Of a DNA stretch of 64,000 bases, positions 8,415 through 17,635 are shown one piece after another. How positions within the stretch are numbered: the stretch's first letter is position 1; every line of letters starts with the position of its first letter. The notes under the pieces are model-generated. The model was not told where the DNA came from. It searched no databases and saw only the letters and a program-made list of their open reading frames with translations. The position numbers and the translations under genes are program-made. Source of the DNA: Microbacterium sp. STN6 (GTDB lineage Bacteria > Actinomycetota > Actinomycetes > Actinomycetales > Microbacteriaceae); contig NZ_JAPMIT010000001.1 in NCBI RefSeq assembly GCF_026410545.1, positions 434,001 to 498,000 of the forward strand. The letters run 5' to 3'.

Positions 8415-9439
8415 TCGCGTAACGAAGGCAGATAGATCGCGTTGCCAGAGAGGATCGAGGCCGCATCAAGGATATTGCGCTGTATACCGAAGAGTAGGCC
8501 GCGCAGGCCGGTACCTCGGCGCGCGATGGGCATCGCGACCGTGCGTCGGGCCCTAAGCCCGGCCTCGATTGCAGCAAGACGACGGAGATATGGTTGATAG
8601 ACGTCATTGCGCAGGGATGAGCCCATTGGGCTCCCGTAAACCAGCTGGCTCGTGACGTACCAGCGTCGAGTTCGTCGGACACCGTGGAAGTGGAAGAATA
8701 CAAGCGGGTCGCCGTCAACATAGACCCGGGTAGTGTCGCCCTGCAACTGCGCGGTGAACGAGTAGCGCCTGGTGTTCCACGGGGCCAAGTCCTGTCCGGC
8801 GCCGGGCAGGATGACGACATTATCGACCAGGCCGGGGAAACTATCCAGGTAGCCTTGATCCGCATACTTGCCGTCCTCAGGGGTGTCTGAGCACCACTCC
8901 AGGCAGCTCTCGGCCCACCAGTCCAAGCAGCGTCTCCCGTTCTTGTCGTCCCGGAAGGCCACCCAGCCGACGTTAAATCGGCCGTACTTGCCGAGCCTCC
9001 GAGCTAGTCGCTCTGGATAGCGGTGTTCGATGATGCCCACAGACCCACTGCCCAACTCCGACAGGGAAAGGGCCGGGTCGTCGAAAAAGTAGAGGTCAGC
9101 ATCCAAATACACAACTACCGAGCCGGGGTCGCCAAGCTGGCCGCGCACGTACTTAAGAAGGAGCGGAGTGCAGGTGAAGTAATACTCCATGCGGGACCGG
9201 GTGGCTCGCAGGGGCGCAAGACGCTGCTCTTGCGCCTCAATGTCAGCTGCCATCAGGGTGTGGATGCTGGGGTCGTCCAGGTCGTCCAAGTAGCGTTTGG
9301 CAGCTTCGTCGAGGCAGAGCACCCAAACCGGTGCTTTGTCGCCGTGGTCCCGCAGCGAGGAAACGAGGGTCAGACCGCGTGCCAGGTAACCACTGTCGAA
9401 GTAGGTCACATAGGCATGGCGTGGCGCCCGTACATTCAT
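8411..9439 (-). CDS. Putative glycosyltransferase, GT8-like GT-A fold
   Basis: 342 aa from ATG 9439. The N-terminus TYFDSGYLARGLTL and the acidic YLDADLYFFD (DxD at 113-115) resemble glycogenin/GT8-type nucleotide-sugar transferases, and a late FFHFHG fits the C-terminal metal-binding histidine of that fold. The family is inferred from these motifs only. Start choice: GTG 9445 is possible, but AAGG lies 3 nt from it and 9 nt from ATG 9439, so the ATG is preferred. It is downstream of the acyltransferase gene on the same strand. Confidence 0.7.
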   Translation of the reverse strand: MNVRAPRHAYVTYFDSGYLARGLTLVSSLRDHGDKAPVWVLCLDEAAKRYLDDLDDPSIHTLMAADIEAQEQRLAPLRATRSRMEYYFTCTPLLLKYVRGQLGDPGSVVVYLDADLYFFDDPALSLSELGSGSVGIIEHRYPERLARRLGKYGRFNVGWVAFRDDKNGRRCLDWWAESCLEWCSDTPEDGKYADQGYLDSFPGLVDNVVILPGAGQDLAPWNTRRYSFTAQLQGDTTRVYVDGDPLVFFHFHGVRRTRRWYVTSQLVYGSPMGSSLRNDVYQPYLRRLAAIEAGLRARRTVAMPIARRGTGLRGLLFGIQRNILDAASILSGNAIYLPSLRD

Positions 9440-9462
9440 TTGCACGCCCTTACTGGTCGGAA

Positions 9463-9921
9463 TCAGCGCTCGACAGACCCGATGCGGCGTGCCGCATCGG
9501 GAATGACTCGGGCTGGCACACCAACGAGCAAGCTATACGGGGGAGCCACTGTGCCCTCTCTGACCACTGCTCCGGCGCCGACGATCGAATGATCTCCAAT
9601 AGTGGCTCCCATAAGGACGGTTGCGTTCGCGCCGATGTGAACGTTAGCGCCAATAAAGGTGGGACGCCGTTCGATCGGTCGCGCGCCTGCGGAGACACAT
9701 CTCGCGACTGTCGAGTGGCTGTAGATTTGCGCGCCCGCCGATATGTCACAGCCATCACCGATGGTCAGCTCGCCGCTGCCGTCGATGACCGTGAATGCGC
9801 CGATCCATACGCCGTCGCCGATGGAAGGCTCGCCGACGATCCAAGCATGCGGATTGAATGGGTTTGCGGGAAGGCCATGATCAAATCTCGCTGATTTCGA
9901 GGCCAAGTCTGAGTTCTGCAC
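9463..9921 (-). CDS. Hexapeptide-repeat (LbetaH) sugar O-acyltransferase
   Basis: 152 aa from GTG 9921. Imperfect hexapeptide repeats (IGDGVWIGAF, IGDGCDISAG, IGANVHIGAN, VLMGATIGDH, IVGAGAVV) form the left-handed beta helix of acetyl-CoA-dependent acetyltransferases, ending in the typical GVPARVI. The open frame runs upstream to 10140 but would then overlap the start of the divergent epimerase gene. AAAGGAG (9927-9933) 5 nt before GTG 9921 decides the start. It likely O- or N-acetylates a sugar of the glycan; the substrate is unknown. Confidence 0.8.
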   Translation of the reverse strand: MQNSDLASKSARFDHGLPANPFNPHAWIVGEPSIGDGVWIGAFTVIDGSGELTIGDGCDISAGAQIYSHSTVARCVSAGARPIERRPTFIGANVHIGANATVLMGATIGDHSIVGAGAVVREGTVAPPYSLLVGVPARVIPDAARRIGSVER

Positions 9922-9926
9922 ACAGG

Positions 9927-9933
9927 CTCCTTT
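9927..9933 (-). promoter_or_regulatory. Strong RBS fixing the acyltransferase start
   Basis: AAAGGAG on the minus strand, 5 nt before GTG at 9921. It shows that the long upstream extension of the open frame is not translated as part of this gene. Confidence 0.7.
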
Positions 9934-10027
9934 CCCGCCCTCACAAGGGTCGCTGGTACCATGATCTGATGCAGGCGACGGTTCGTTCGCCGTCTTTCTC
10001 ACTCTAACTATTTCTAAGGACTGAAGC

Positions 10028-10993
10028 ATGTCGGTGAAGTCGAAGTCGGTTCTCGTCACAGGGGGAGCCGGCTTCATCGGCAGCCACCTAGTGGACCGAC
10101 TGATCCAGGACGATCCGAAGAACCTCGTTGTGGTGGACAATTACTTCTTGGGTCACGAGGACAACCTGGTCGCGGCCCGGGCGGCACGCTCCGATCTCGA
10201 GGTCATCCGGCTTGATGCCGCTGATCTCGCCGCCATGCAGGACGTGGTCACGGCTCGTCGAATCGATACCGTCTTCGACCTAGCCGTCGTGCCGCTCCCC
10301 ACTTCTCTTACCTATCCCGCGTGGACGGTGCAGACCAACATCGGCATCGCCACGACCTTCTGCGAGATCTCTCGGCGTGGCCTCATCGAGCGCTTGGTGC
10401 ACTACTCCAGTTCGGAGGCCTATGGTTCGGCGCGCTACGTCCCGATGGACGAGCAGCACCCGCACGACGCCATCACTCCGTACGCGGCGAGCAAGTCGGC
10501 CGAAGACCACATCATCCACTCGTACGTGCAGACTTTCGGCATCGACGCCACGATCGTGCGCCCGTTCAATAACATAGGTCCACGGCAGAATCCGGGCACC
10601 TACGCCGGGATCGTGCCTATCGTGGTGAAGCGCGTGCTCGACGGAGTGCCGATCGAGATCCACGGCGACGGCGAGCAGACCCGAGACCTGACCTTCGTGC
10701 GCGACAGTGCGAATATGACCGTCAAAATCTACGATTCCCCGGACTGCCGAGGCAAGGTCCTCAACGTTGCGACCGGACACGAGACATCGATGAACGAGCT
10801 AGTGCGCCGGCTGCTGATGATCTTGGAGGCGCCGAACCATCCGATCGTCCACACGCCTGCGCGGCCGGGCGACGTGCGTCGCCACTGCGCCGATGTGAGC
10901 CAGCTCACCGAGCTGCTCGGCGAGCGCCCGCAGCCGCTCAGCGACGAGCAGCTCGCGGAGACCGTCGACTGGTACCGTTCGGTGCTCTCGTGA
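10028..10993 (+). CDS. NAD-dependent epimerase/dehydratase (extended SDR)
   Basis: 321 aa. GGAGFIG (12-18) binds NAD; SSSEAYG (127-133) and Y152-AAS-K156 are the catalytic Ser and Tyr/Lys. C-terminal substrate-side motifs include PFNNIGPRQ and DGEQTRDLTFV, as in UDP-hexose 4-epimerases and 4,6-dehydratases that act on nucleotide sugars. The following gene is a DegT aminotransferase starting inside this stop codon (GTGA), so the pair probably makes an amino sugar. The family does not reveal the substrate. AAGGAC 5 nt upstream is the probable RBS. Confidence 0.82.
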   Translation: MSVKSKSVLVTGGAGFIGSHLVDRLIQDDPKNLVVVDNYFLGHEDNLVAARAARSDLEVIRLDAADLAAMQDVVTARRIDTVFDLAVVPLPTSLTYPAWTVQTNIGIATTFCEISRRGLIERLVHYSSSEAYGSARYVPMDEQHPHDAITPYAASKSAEDHIIHSYVQTFGIDATIVRPFNNIGPRQNPGTYAGIVPIVVKRVLDGVPIEIHGDGEQTRDLTFVRDSANMTVKIYDSPDCRGKVLNVATGHETSMNELVRRLLMILEAPNHPIVHTPARPGDVRRHCADVSQLTELLGERPQPLSDEQLAETVDWYRSVLS

Positions 10994-12120
10994 GGCTGAA
11001 CCTTCCGCTCACGGGTGCCGAGGAGCTGGCGGCCGTCGCGGAGGTGCTCGAATCGGGGTACCTAACGCAGGGGCCCAAAGCCGCGACCCTCGAGGCACTC
11101 GTCAACGATACCGTCGGAACTGAGCACGCGTTCGCTGTGAGCTCCGCGACCACAGGCCTCCACCTGGCTCTCGTTGGCCTGGGCGTGAAACCAGACGACG
11201 AGGTGATCATCCCGGACTTCAGCTTCCCCGCTACCGCGAACGTTGTAGTGCAGCTCGGCGCCATTCCGGTTTTCGTAGACATCGAACCGGACACTTTTAA
11301 CCTGGCCCCAGCTCTGCTTGAGGCCGCGATCACGCCACGAACCGCCGCCATCATGCCGGTGCACGCGTTCGGACTCACGGCCGACATGGATCCCATCAAC
11401 CACATCGCCGCGGTTCACGGCATCCCTGTGCTCGAGGACGCCGCGTGTGCGCTCACCGCGCTCTACAACGGCCGGCCCGCTGGATCGCTCGGGACAGCCG
11501 GTGTTTTCTCGTTCCATCCACGCAAGATCATCACGACCGGGGAGGGCGGGATGATCACCACGAATGATTCGGAGCTTGCGGCACGCATGCGCGTGCTTCG
11601 CACCCACGGTGCGGTTCGCGACGGCCTATTCATGAGCTTCGTGGATGCCGGATTCAACTACCGCCTGAGCGATGTGCACGCCGCAATCGGCATCGCCCAG
11701 ATGGCGAAACTCGATCACATCGTCGGGCGCCGTCAGACGCTCGCTTCCGCGCTCACCGAGCGGATTGGCTCGGTGGAGGGTGTCACGGCGCCGGTCGTCC
11801 CGGAGGGATCCCGCCACTCGTTCCAATCCTATGTTGTAACACTGGATGAGGACATCGATCGGGACGCCGTAATCTGTGAGATGCGAGAGCTGGACGTCGA
11901 GACGACGCTCGGAACCTACTCGATGCACCTTCAGCCATACTTCCGGGAGCGCTTTGGCATCCCGGACGAGGCGCTGCCGAACGCCACGCGCGCACACCGC
12001 AGCGCGCTGACGCTTCCGCTCTACCCCCAGCTGTCCGAGTCCGATGTTGACCGCGTCGCTGAATCACTGCGATTGGCCGTGGAGCGCGTGCGCTCGGCGC
12101 CGGCCGCCGCACGGCGATGA
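10990..12120 (+). CDS. DegT/DnrJ/EryC1/StrS aminotransferase
   Basis: 376 aa, with a GTG start overlapping the epimerase stop. The PLP lysine is K179 in SFHPRKIITTGEGG, and the LEDAAC segment near 149 contacts the cofactor. The HPRK context (instead of YPTK) resembles ArnB/PseC/perosamine-synthase-like members. It is one of three DegT aminotransferases in this locus (with 6077 and 21085), so the glycan probably holds several different amino sugars. The substrate is presumably the keto sugar made by the preceding SDR (inference). Confidence 0.85.
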   Translation: MRLNLPLTGAEELAAVAEVLESGYLTQGPKAATLEALVNDTVGTEHAFAVSSATTGLHLALVGLGVKPDDEVIIPDFSFPATANVVVQLGAIPVFVDIEPDTFNLAPALLEAAITPRTAAIMPVHAFGLTADMDPINHIAAVHGIPVLEDAACALTALYNGRPAGSLGTAGVFSFHPRKIITTGEGGMITTNDSELAARMRVLRTHGAVRDGLFMSFVDAGFNYRLSDVHAAIGIAQMAKLDHIVGRRQTLASALTERIGSVEGVTAPVVPEGSRHSFQSYVVTLDEDIDRDAVICEMRELDVETTLGTYSMHLQPYFRERFGIPDEALPNATRAHRSALTLPLYPQLSESDVDRVAESLRLAVERVRSAPAAARR

Positions 12121-12126
12121 GCTGAC

Positions 12127-14019
12127 GTGTGCGGGATCGCTGGCGGATGGCTCGCGAACGAGTCCTCCTCCCCACTCGGTCGCGTGGCTGACGCGCTGAC
12201 ACGCATCAGCCACCGCGGGCCCGATGATCGTGGTGTCGCCGAGTGGCGCTCGCCGGAGGGGGGGACGATCCTTCTCGGGTCGACCCGATTGGCAGTGCTC
12301 GACCTGTCGTCTGCCGGGCACATGCCCATGACCTCCGACGACGGCCGGTACACGCTCGTATACAACGGTGAGATCACTAACTACGTGGAGCTCCGCGACG
12401 AGCTGATCGCGGGTGGGCGAAGCTTCCGCTCCAGCGGAGACACCGACGTGCTCCTGCAGGCGTGGGACGAGTGGGGCGCCCAGGCGCTCTCTCGGTTCGA
12501 GGGCATGTTCGCGTTCGCAATGCTCGACCGCCGAGCGCGTACCCTCATCATCGCTCGCGATGTTTTCGGGATCAAGCCGCTGTTCTACCGCAGCGCGCCC
12601 GGCGAGTCGTTCCACTTCGGTAGCGAGCTGCCGGGACTGCTGGAACTACTTCCTGGTCGTCCGACGCTGGACTGGCAGACTGCGGTCGATTATCTGCAGT
12701 GGGGGGTCTACGACAGCTCCGAGCGGACATTCGTCGAGGGCGTACGCCATCTCCCCCCCGGGCACGTCCTGACCGTGGACCTCGACGGCGGCGTGGCGGG
12801 GCAGCCGCAGAGGTACTGGTGGCCGTCGGTCCGCCGGGAAATACTGAGCCTCGACCAGGCAACGGAGGCCGTGCGCGAAGGTTTTCTGCGGAGCGTGCAG
12901 CGTAACCTACGCAGTGACGTCCCCGTGGGGATCGCGCTCTCGGGCGGAATCGACTCGTCCGCGATTACGGCGGCAGTGCGTCATCTGGAGCCGGACTTCG
13001 ACCTCCACACCTTCAGCTTTGTGGCGCCGGGCTTCCGGCAGTCCGAAGACGCGTGGATCGACCTCGTTGCATCGCGCACCGGTGCAATTTCGCACAAAGT
13101 CGAGGCGAGTGGTCAGGAGCTCCTCAGCGACCTCGACGATATGATCTTGGCGCAGGGTGAGCCGTTCGGCTCCACCAGCATCTACGCGCAATACCGCGTG
13201 TTCCGGCTCGCGCGCGAACACGGCGTCGTGGTTACCCTCGATGGGCAAGGCGCCGACGAGATGTTCGCCGGCTACGACGGATACGTGGCGCAGCGCCTGC
13301 GCTCTCTGGTCGAACGCGGCCGCCTTGTGGCGGCGAAGCGCTTCCTCGATCATTGGGGGACATGGCCGCACCGGTCGCGCCGGGCTGGAGTGCTGGAGGC
13401 AGGCGCGGAGTTCGTCCCGGTCCGTCTGGCGCGCACTCTCGAGGCGGCACGGAGCCGGCCGAACCCGCTGTTCGACCACGCGGCCCTCGTCGATCGCGGT
13501 GTCTCAGTCCGCTATCCCCGTCTCGAGGTCGCGGGCGAGCGCGGGCGTAGGCTGCCGAGCTTCCTGCGCACCCGACTGACCAGCCGGGGACTTCCCGCGC
13601 TGCTGCGCCACGGCGACCGGAACTCTATGCGGTTCTCAATCGAGAGCCGCGTGCCCTTCCTGGATCGGGAGCTGGTGGCCGTCGCGCTGTCCCTACCGGA
13701 GGACTACCTGGTGGGCCCCGACGGGGAGTCGAAACGCATTCTGCGTCGCGCGATGCGCGGCATAGTGCCTGACGAAGTGCTCGACCGTCGCGACAAGATT
13801 GGCTTCGCCACCCCGGAGTCGTCGTGGCTGACCACTTTCCGCAGCTCGGCGCTCAGTCCCGAGTCCGCTGAGCGCATCGGATTCCTGCACGGCACGGCCG
13901 CAGTTGAGGCCGCCAGCTCGGACTCGGCTCAGGAGCGCCTCGGGTTCGGCGGGAACGGGCTGTGGCGATACCTCAACCTCGTGCGATGGGTCGAGCTCCT
14001 CGAAGTCGACGCCGCGTGA
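12127..14019 (+). CDS. asnB: Asparagine synthase-like glutamine amidotransferase
   Basis: 630 aa with two domains. An N-terminal Ntn glutaminase starts GTG-TGC, leaving Cys2 as nucleophile (CGIAGG). A C-terminal synthetase domain has the ATP-binding SGGIDSS at 272-278. The length fits AsnB. Within polysaccharide loci such paralogues (WbpS type) amidate the carboxyl of a uronic acid rather than make asparagine. The diacetamido-uronate pathway 5 kb away gives a natural substrate, so uronamide formation is proposed (inference). It sits between an aminotransferase and a GT gene, the latter overlapping its stop (GTGA). Confidence 0.85.
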   Translation: MCGIAGGWLANESSSPLGRVADALTRISHRGPDDRGVAEWRSPEGGTILLGSTRLAVLDLSSAGHMPMTSDDGRYTLVYNGEITNYVELRDELIAGGRSFRSSGDTDVLLQAWDEWGAQALSRFEGMFAFAMLDRRARTLIIARDVFGIKPLFYRSAPGESFHFGSELPGLLELLPGRPTLDWQTAVDYLQWGVYDSSERTFVEGVRHLPPGHVLTVDLDGGVAGQPQRYWWPSVRREILSLDQATEAVREGFLRSVQRNLRSDVPVGIALSGGIDSSAITAAVRHLEPDFDLHTFSFVAPGFRQSEDAWIDLVASRTGAISHKVEASGQELLSDLDDMILAQGEPFGSTSIYAQYRVFRLAREHGVVVTLDGQGADEMFAGYDGYVAQRLRSLVERGRLVAAKRFLDHWGTWPHRSRRAGVLEAGAEFVPVRLARTLEAARSRPNPLFDHAALVDRGVSVRYPRLEVAGERGRRLPSFLRTRLTSRGLPALLRHGDRNSMRFSIESRVPFLDRELVAVALSLPEDYLVGPDGESKRILRRAMRGIVPDEVLDRRDKIGFATPESSWLTTFRSSALSPESAERIGFLHGTAAVEAASSDSAQERLGFGGNGLWRYLNLVRWVELLEVDAA

Positions 14020-15203
14020 GCGATGCGATGGTGCTGACGCTCCGCACCCGAATCGCCGTTGCGGCGCAGAGAGCCCTGCTTCGGGTGGCGTATCCGCTGA
14101 ACCGGGCGTTGCGACGCCAGGAGCGCGGAACGGCGAGTTGGGTGGTCGGGCCACACGAGATAGCGGCAATGGTCTACAAGATCGCTGCAGCGGTTCCCAG
14201 TTCTCACTCCGTGTCGATGGGCCGACACAAGTTCTATGACTATCCCTATGACAGCGAGCTTCCCATCTCCGGCATCGGGCGGCACATCCGGGCGCCGCTA
14301 CTGCTCGCCCGGCTGATGAACCGTGCCGCCGGGTTCATCTACGTCGGAGCGAGCGGGTTCCTGCTAGACACCGCCGACCAGCGGGAGTTCGAGTTCGGTT
14401 ACCTTCGCAGACACGGTCGCAAGATCGTGTGTATCTTCACGGGCGACGACATCCGCGCTCCCCGCCTCATGGCCGAGCTCGTGGCCGAGCATGGCCGCGA
14501 GAACATCGTCGGACACTACGGGGAAAACGAGGCTCTGTTCCAGTCGGACGGCTACGACCGGCTCAAGCGCCGGATCGCCGCTGTCGCGGACCGGTTCGCC
14601 GATGCAATCGTAAACCCTCCCGTCGACCAGCGCTCCTACCTCACTCGGCACATGGAGCCGTTCACTTACTTCCTTCCCGATGATTACTTCGAACGGGCGA
14701 TAGCAAAGTTCGACTCGTACGACCCGGTCGTGATCGTGCACGCGCCGTCATCGGCCGCGATCAAGGGCACCGCCCTCGTGCGCGATGCGATCGAACGACT
14801 GCGGGCTGAGGGGTATTCGATTGACTACCGCGAATTGACCCAAGCCGCCAACCGAACGGTGCGGGACAACCTACGGGACGCCCACCTCGTCCTGAATCAG
14901 TTCTACGGGTATATGCCAGGAGTGTTCGGGATCGAAGCAATGGCCGTCTGCTGCGCGATGCTGACGAGTGCCGATCCCGCCCTAGAGCCCTCCCTCGCGC
15001 CCGGCGCCGATCGGGCCTGGCTTATGACGACACACGACCGAGTCTACGAGAATACTAAAGCTCTTCTCGACGACCCTGCTGGCGCCCGGCAGCTGGCGCT
15101 TGAAGGGTACCAGTGGACGCTCAAGAACGAGTCGGCTAGCGCAAGCGGGGCGAAGCTTCGCCGCCTTCTCGACGACGTTCTCGCGGGACGCTACCGGTCC
15201 TGA
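14016..15203 (+). CDS. Putative glycosyltransferase, family not recognised
   Basis: 395 aa from GTG 14016, which overlaps the asnB stop as GTGA; the open frame runs further upstream into asnB. I recognise no named family. Segments such as IVCIFTGDDIR, VVIVHAPSSAAIKGT and the late FYGYMPGVFGIEAM (acidic residue in a donor-binding-like loop) resemble GT-B glycosyltransferases that lack the N-terminal signature. Its last 13 bp overlap the 3' end of the convergent GT4 gene. Membership in the glycan locus supports the call. Confidence 0.55.
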   Translation: MSDAMVLTLRTRIAVAAQRALLRVAYPLNRALRRQERGTASWVVGPHEIAAMVYKIAAAVPSSHSVSMGRHKFYDYPYDSELPISGIGRHIRAPLLLARLMNRAAGFIYVGASGFLLDTADQREFEFGYLRRHGRKIVCIFTGDDIRAPRLMAELVAEHGRENIVGHYGENEALFQSDGYDRLKRRIAAVADRFADAIVNPPVDQRSYLTRHMEPFTYFLPDDYFERAIAKFDSYDPVVIVHAPSSAAIKGTALVRDAIERLRAEGYSIDYRELTQAANRTVRDNLRDAHLVLNQFYGYMPGVFGIEAMAVCCAMLTSADPALEPSLAPGADRAWLMTTHDRVYENTKALLDDPAGARQLALEGYQWTLKNESASASGAKLRRLLDDVLAGRYRS

Positions 15204-16366
15204 TCGCCAGCGAACTCGACCGCCGCGAGGAACCGCTCTCGTTCGGCACTAGCGGAGAGCTCTCGCGCGGCGGTGTCCGAGCAGTGCTTCAGCTCGACGA
15301 CGCGCTCTGCGCTCAACCCATTGATCGTGGAAGCGAGGGAAGCAGCGGTCCACTCAGGTGTGACGACACCGTTGCCATACTGCTCGATGATCCTGACCAT
15401 TTCCGGGCTCTTGCCAATGACAAGTCCCAGCCGGCCTTGGACGGCCTCAAAGAGTTTGTTGGGCAGGGCGTTGCGCAGGTTTTCAGTGACCGGGGGGAAG
15501 AACATGACTTCCAGGTCAAACTCATTGATCCGCTGGGCGACCTGCAGCAGCGGGACCGGATCGACGAAGTGGATGCGCGGATTACCTCCCGCGAGTGCGC
15601 GTACCGCCGCCTTGCCGTCCTCCGCACCCGTGAGCATCAGGGTGAGGTAGAAGCGCGAGTCGAGCAGTTCGACCGCCTGGATCAGCAGATCGAACCCGCG
15701 CTTGAGGTCGGCATTGCCGTGGTAGACAAGACCGATATGGTCCGGGTTCACGGGCGACGGTAGAGCGTTCACGAAGTCGGGGGCGTTGCGTACTACGGCG
15801 GCCCGCGGAACGCCGTACTCCCGGGCATAAAGGGCGGCGATGCCGCCCGCGACGGTCGTTCTCGTCGCGAAGACGGGCGAAGCAACGAACGATTTGGTCC
15901 ACTCGTGGTAGCCCGCGAACAGAATCTTGGCAATTCGGCCCCAACGCGACGGCGGCGCCCACGCGTGGTACTCGTGGACGTCAAGATGGACGTGCCCCCG
16001 GGCGCTGAGCAGCGACGGGCTGGCGAGCACGATCCAAGGGAGTAGGTCCATATCGTTGATGAGGATCAGATCGTAGCGTGTGCCGTCGGCGCCGAGATCC
16101 TGCGGAATGCGCGAGCCCATCAGCAGCCGGAATCGTGCGCGATAGGGGAGGAACATGTGGATGGCGGCCCGCGCAAGCGTAGGCCGGGTCGCCGTTGGGG
16201 GATCGAGCAACGGGTAGTGCTTCCGCACTGTCGGCCGTGGCTTGTCGCCCAAGCCAAGGCTGTCGACAGCCCAGCCGTCCGACTGGAGCCAGTCGATCTC
16301 TCGTACCACCCTCGGGTCCCGATCCAGGGTGGAGAAGCAGACCACCAGGGCTGTTCGCACGCTCAC
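15191..16366 (-). CDS. GT-B fold glycosyltransferase (GT4-like), paralogue 1
   Basis: 391 aa from GTG 16366, which overlaps the stop of the upstream paralogue (GTGA). A tract in the upstream frame extension has no coding support. The C-terminal donor-binding region has LPNKLFEAVQGRLGLV, with the glutamates typical of GT4 enzymes, and the N-terminus has FSTLDRDPRVVREI. It shares length and many aligned motifs with the next gene (LPWA/I, HLDLHE/HLDVHE, VQGRLG, SPEM), so the pair arose by tandem duplication. Confidence 0.78.
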   Translation of the reverse strand: MSVRTALVVCFSTLDRDPRVVREIDWLQSDGWAVDSLGLGDKPRPTVRKHYPLLDPPTATRPTLARAAIHMFLPYRARFRLLMGSRIPQDLGADGTRYDLILINDMDLLPWIVLASPSLLSARGHVHLDVHEYHAWAPPSRWGRIAKILFAGYHEWTKSFVASPVFATRTTVAGGIAALYAREYGVPRAAVVRNAPDFVNALPSPVNPDHIGLVYHGNADLKRGFDLLIQAVELLDSRFYLTLMLTGAEDGKAAVRALAGGNPRIHFVDPVPLLQVAQRINEFDLEVMFFPPVTENLRNALPNKLFEAVQGRLGLVIGKSPEMVRIIEQYGNGVVTPEWTAASLASTINGLSAERVVELKHCSDTAARELSASAERERFLAAVEFAGDQDR

Positions 16367-17538
16367 GAGGCCCCCTGATCGGCGCTGATTGCCTCCAGGA
16401 ATCGCCGCGCCTCGGCCTCGGCGGAGAGCGGCTGGGCAGCCCGATCGGCGGCGGCCTTGTACCCGGCAACTCGCTCGGCCGTGAGCCGTCGTAGCGCGCC
16501 GGCTAAGGCCTCCGCGGTCCACGCCGGAACGACGATGCCCAGGTGGTATTCGTTGATGAGGTCCACCATTTCCGGGCTGTCTCCGACGACGATACCTAGG
16601 CGGCCCTGGACGGACTCGAAGAACTTGTTCGGCAGCGCGTGCTTCAGATTGAGGGTCGTGGGTGGGAAGAAGATGAGTTCGAGATCGTACGGGTTCACCG
16701 CAACGGCGACCTCCGTGACCGCGACTGGCGGGACGAACGACACCCGCGATCCGAGCGGCTCGGCCAGCTTGCGCAGCTTGGCGATCACACGCGGCGAGCC
16801 GATCAGCATCATCGTGAGGGTGAATCGGTCGTCAAGGAGCTTCATCGTATCGAACAGCAGCTGCGGATTGCGGTCAAGGTCGGCCTTGCCGTGATGCAGC
16901 AGCCGGATGTGCTCCGGATCGGCGGGGCTCGGCTCCAAGTCGACGTAGGCCGGCGAGCTTCGGACGATCGAGAGCGGCGGGATGCCGAAGTAGTCCTCAT
17001 AGAGGCGGCCGATACCCGGCGCGACGGTTGACCGCGAACTGATGGCGGCCGAGCCGATGAAGGGTATGCTCCAGCGCTGATAGCGGCGGAAGAGGAGCTT
17101 CCACAGCCATCCGGTCGCCTGGCTCGGCGCGAACTCGTGGAGATCGAGGTGAAAGCGGCCATGCGGGGCGGGCTTGACGAGTCGCGGTGCCACTGACGTG
17201 GCCCAAGGAAGCAACTCCATGTCGTTGGCGAGCAACAGGTCGTACGGCGGCTCGCTCCCGTCCAGGGCGGGTACGGAGGGGATGAGGCTACCGACGAGAA
17301 GCTCGAAGCGCCAGCGGCTCGGGAGGAGCAGGTAGGAGAGCAATCGTACTGGGAGTGGGCGGCGGCCGAGGGTGAAGTGCCTTCCGTTCGAGCGCGGCGG
17401 CCGGGGACCGTGGCCGATGCTGTCCACGACCCAGCCATCCTCGACAAGCCACTGGATCTGCCGTAGCACTCGAGAGTCTCGACTGAGATCGGAGTCGCAG
17501 GCCACGAGAGCGCGGCGCGAGGGGTCAGCAGTCACCAT
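16363..17538 (-). CDS. GT-B fold glycosyltransferase (GT4-like), paralogue 2
   Basis: 391 aa, the same length as its downstream neighbour and alignable throughout. Shared landmarks are DSRVLRQIQWL near the N-terminus, NDMELLPWA, HLDLHE, LPNKFFESVQGRLGIVVGDSPEM and PAWTAEAL. The two copies probably add different sugars, or the same sugar at successive steps (inference). ATG 17538 has no clear Shine-Dalgarno sequence; TAGGAT lies only 3 nt upstream, too near for a confident leaderless promoter. Confidence 0.78.
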   Translation of the reverse strand: MVTADPSRRALVACDSDLSRDSRVLRQIQWLVEDGWVVDSIGHGPRPPRSNGRHFTLGRRPLPVRLLSYLLLPSRWRFELLVGSLIPSVPALDGSEPPYDLLLANDMELLPWATSVAPRLVKPAPHGRFHLDLHEFAPSQATGWLWKLLFRRYQRWSIPFIGSAAISSRSTVAPGIGRLYEDYFGIPPLSIVRSSPAYVDLEPSPADPEHIRLLHHGKADLDRNPQLLFDTMKLLDDRFTLTMMLIGSPRVIAKLRKLAEPLGSRVSFVPPVAVTEVAVAVNPYDLELIFFPPTTLNLKHALPNKFFESVQGRLGIVVGDSPEMVDLINEYHLGIVVPAWTAEALAGALRRLTAERVAGYKAAADRAAQPLSAEAEARRFLEAISADQGAS

Positions 17539-17635
17539 ACAATCCTAGAGCGCGCCCGTTGCTGTGTAGAATCGTCAGGGCCAGCACCCGGCCCGCCTGC
17601 GCAGGGCGCGTGCTCGCGATTGCCGTTGGAGAGCT

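Noticed and set aside
9922-10140. N-terminal extension of the hexapeptide acyltransferase
   Set aside because: It overlaps the start of the divergent epimerase; a strong AAAGGAG fixes GTG 9921.
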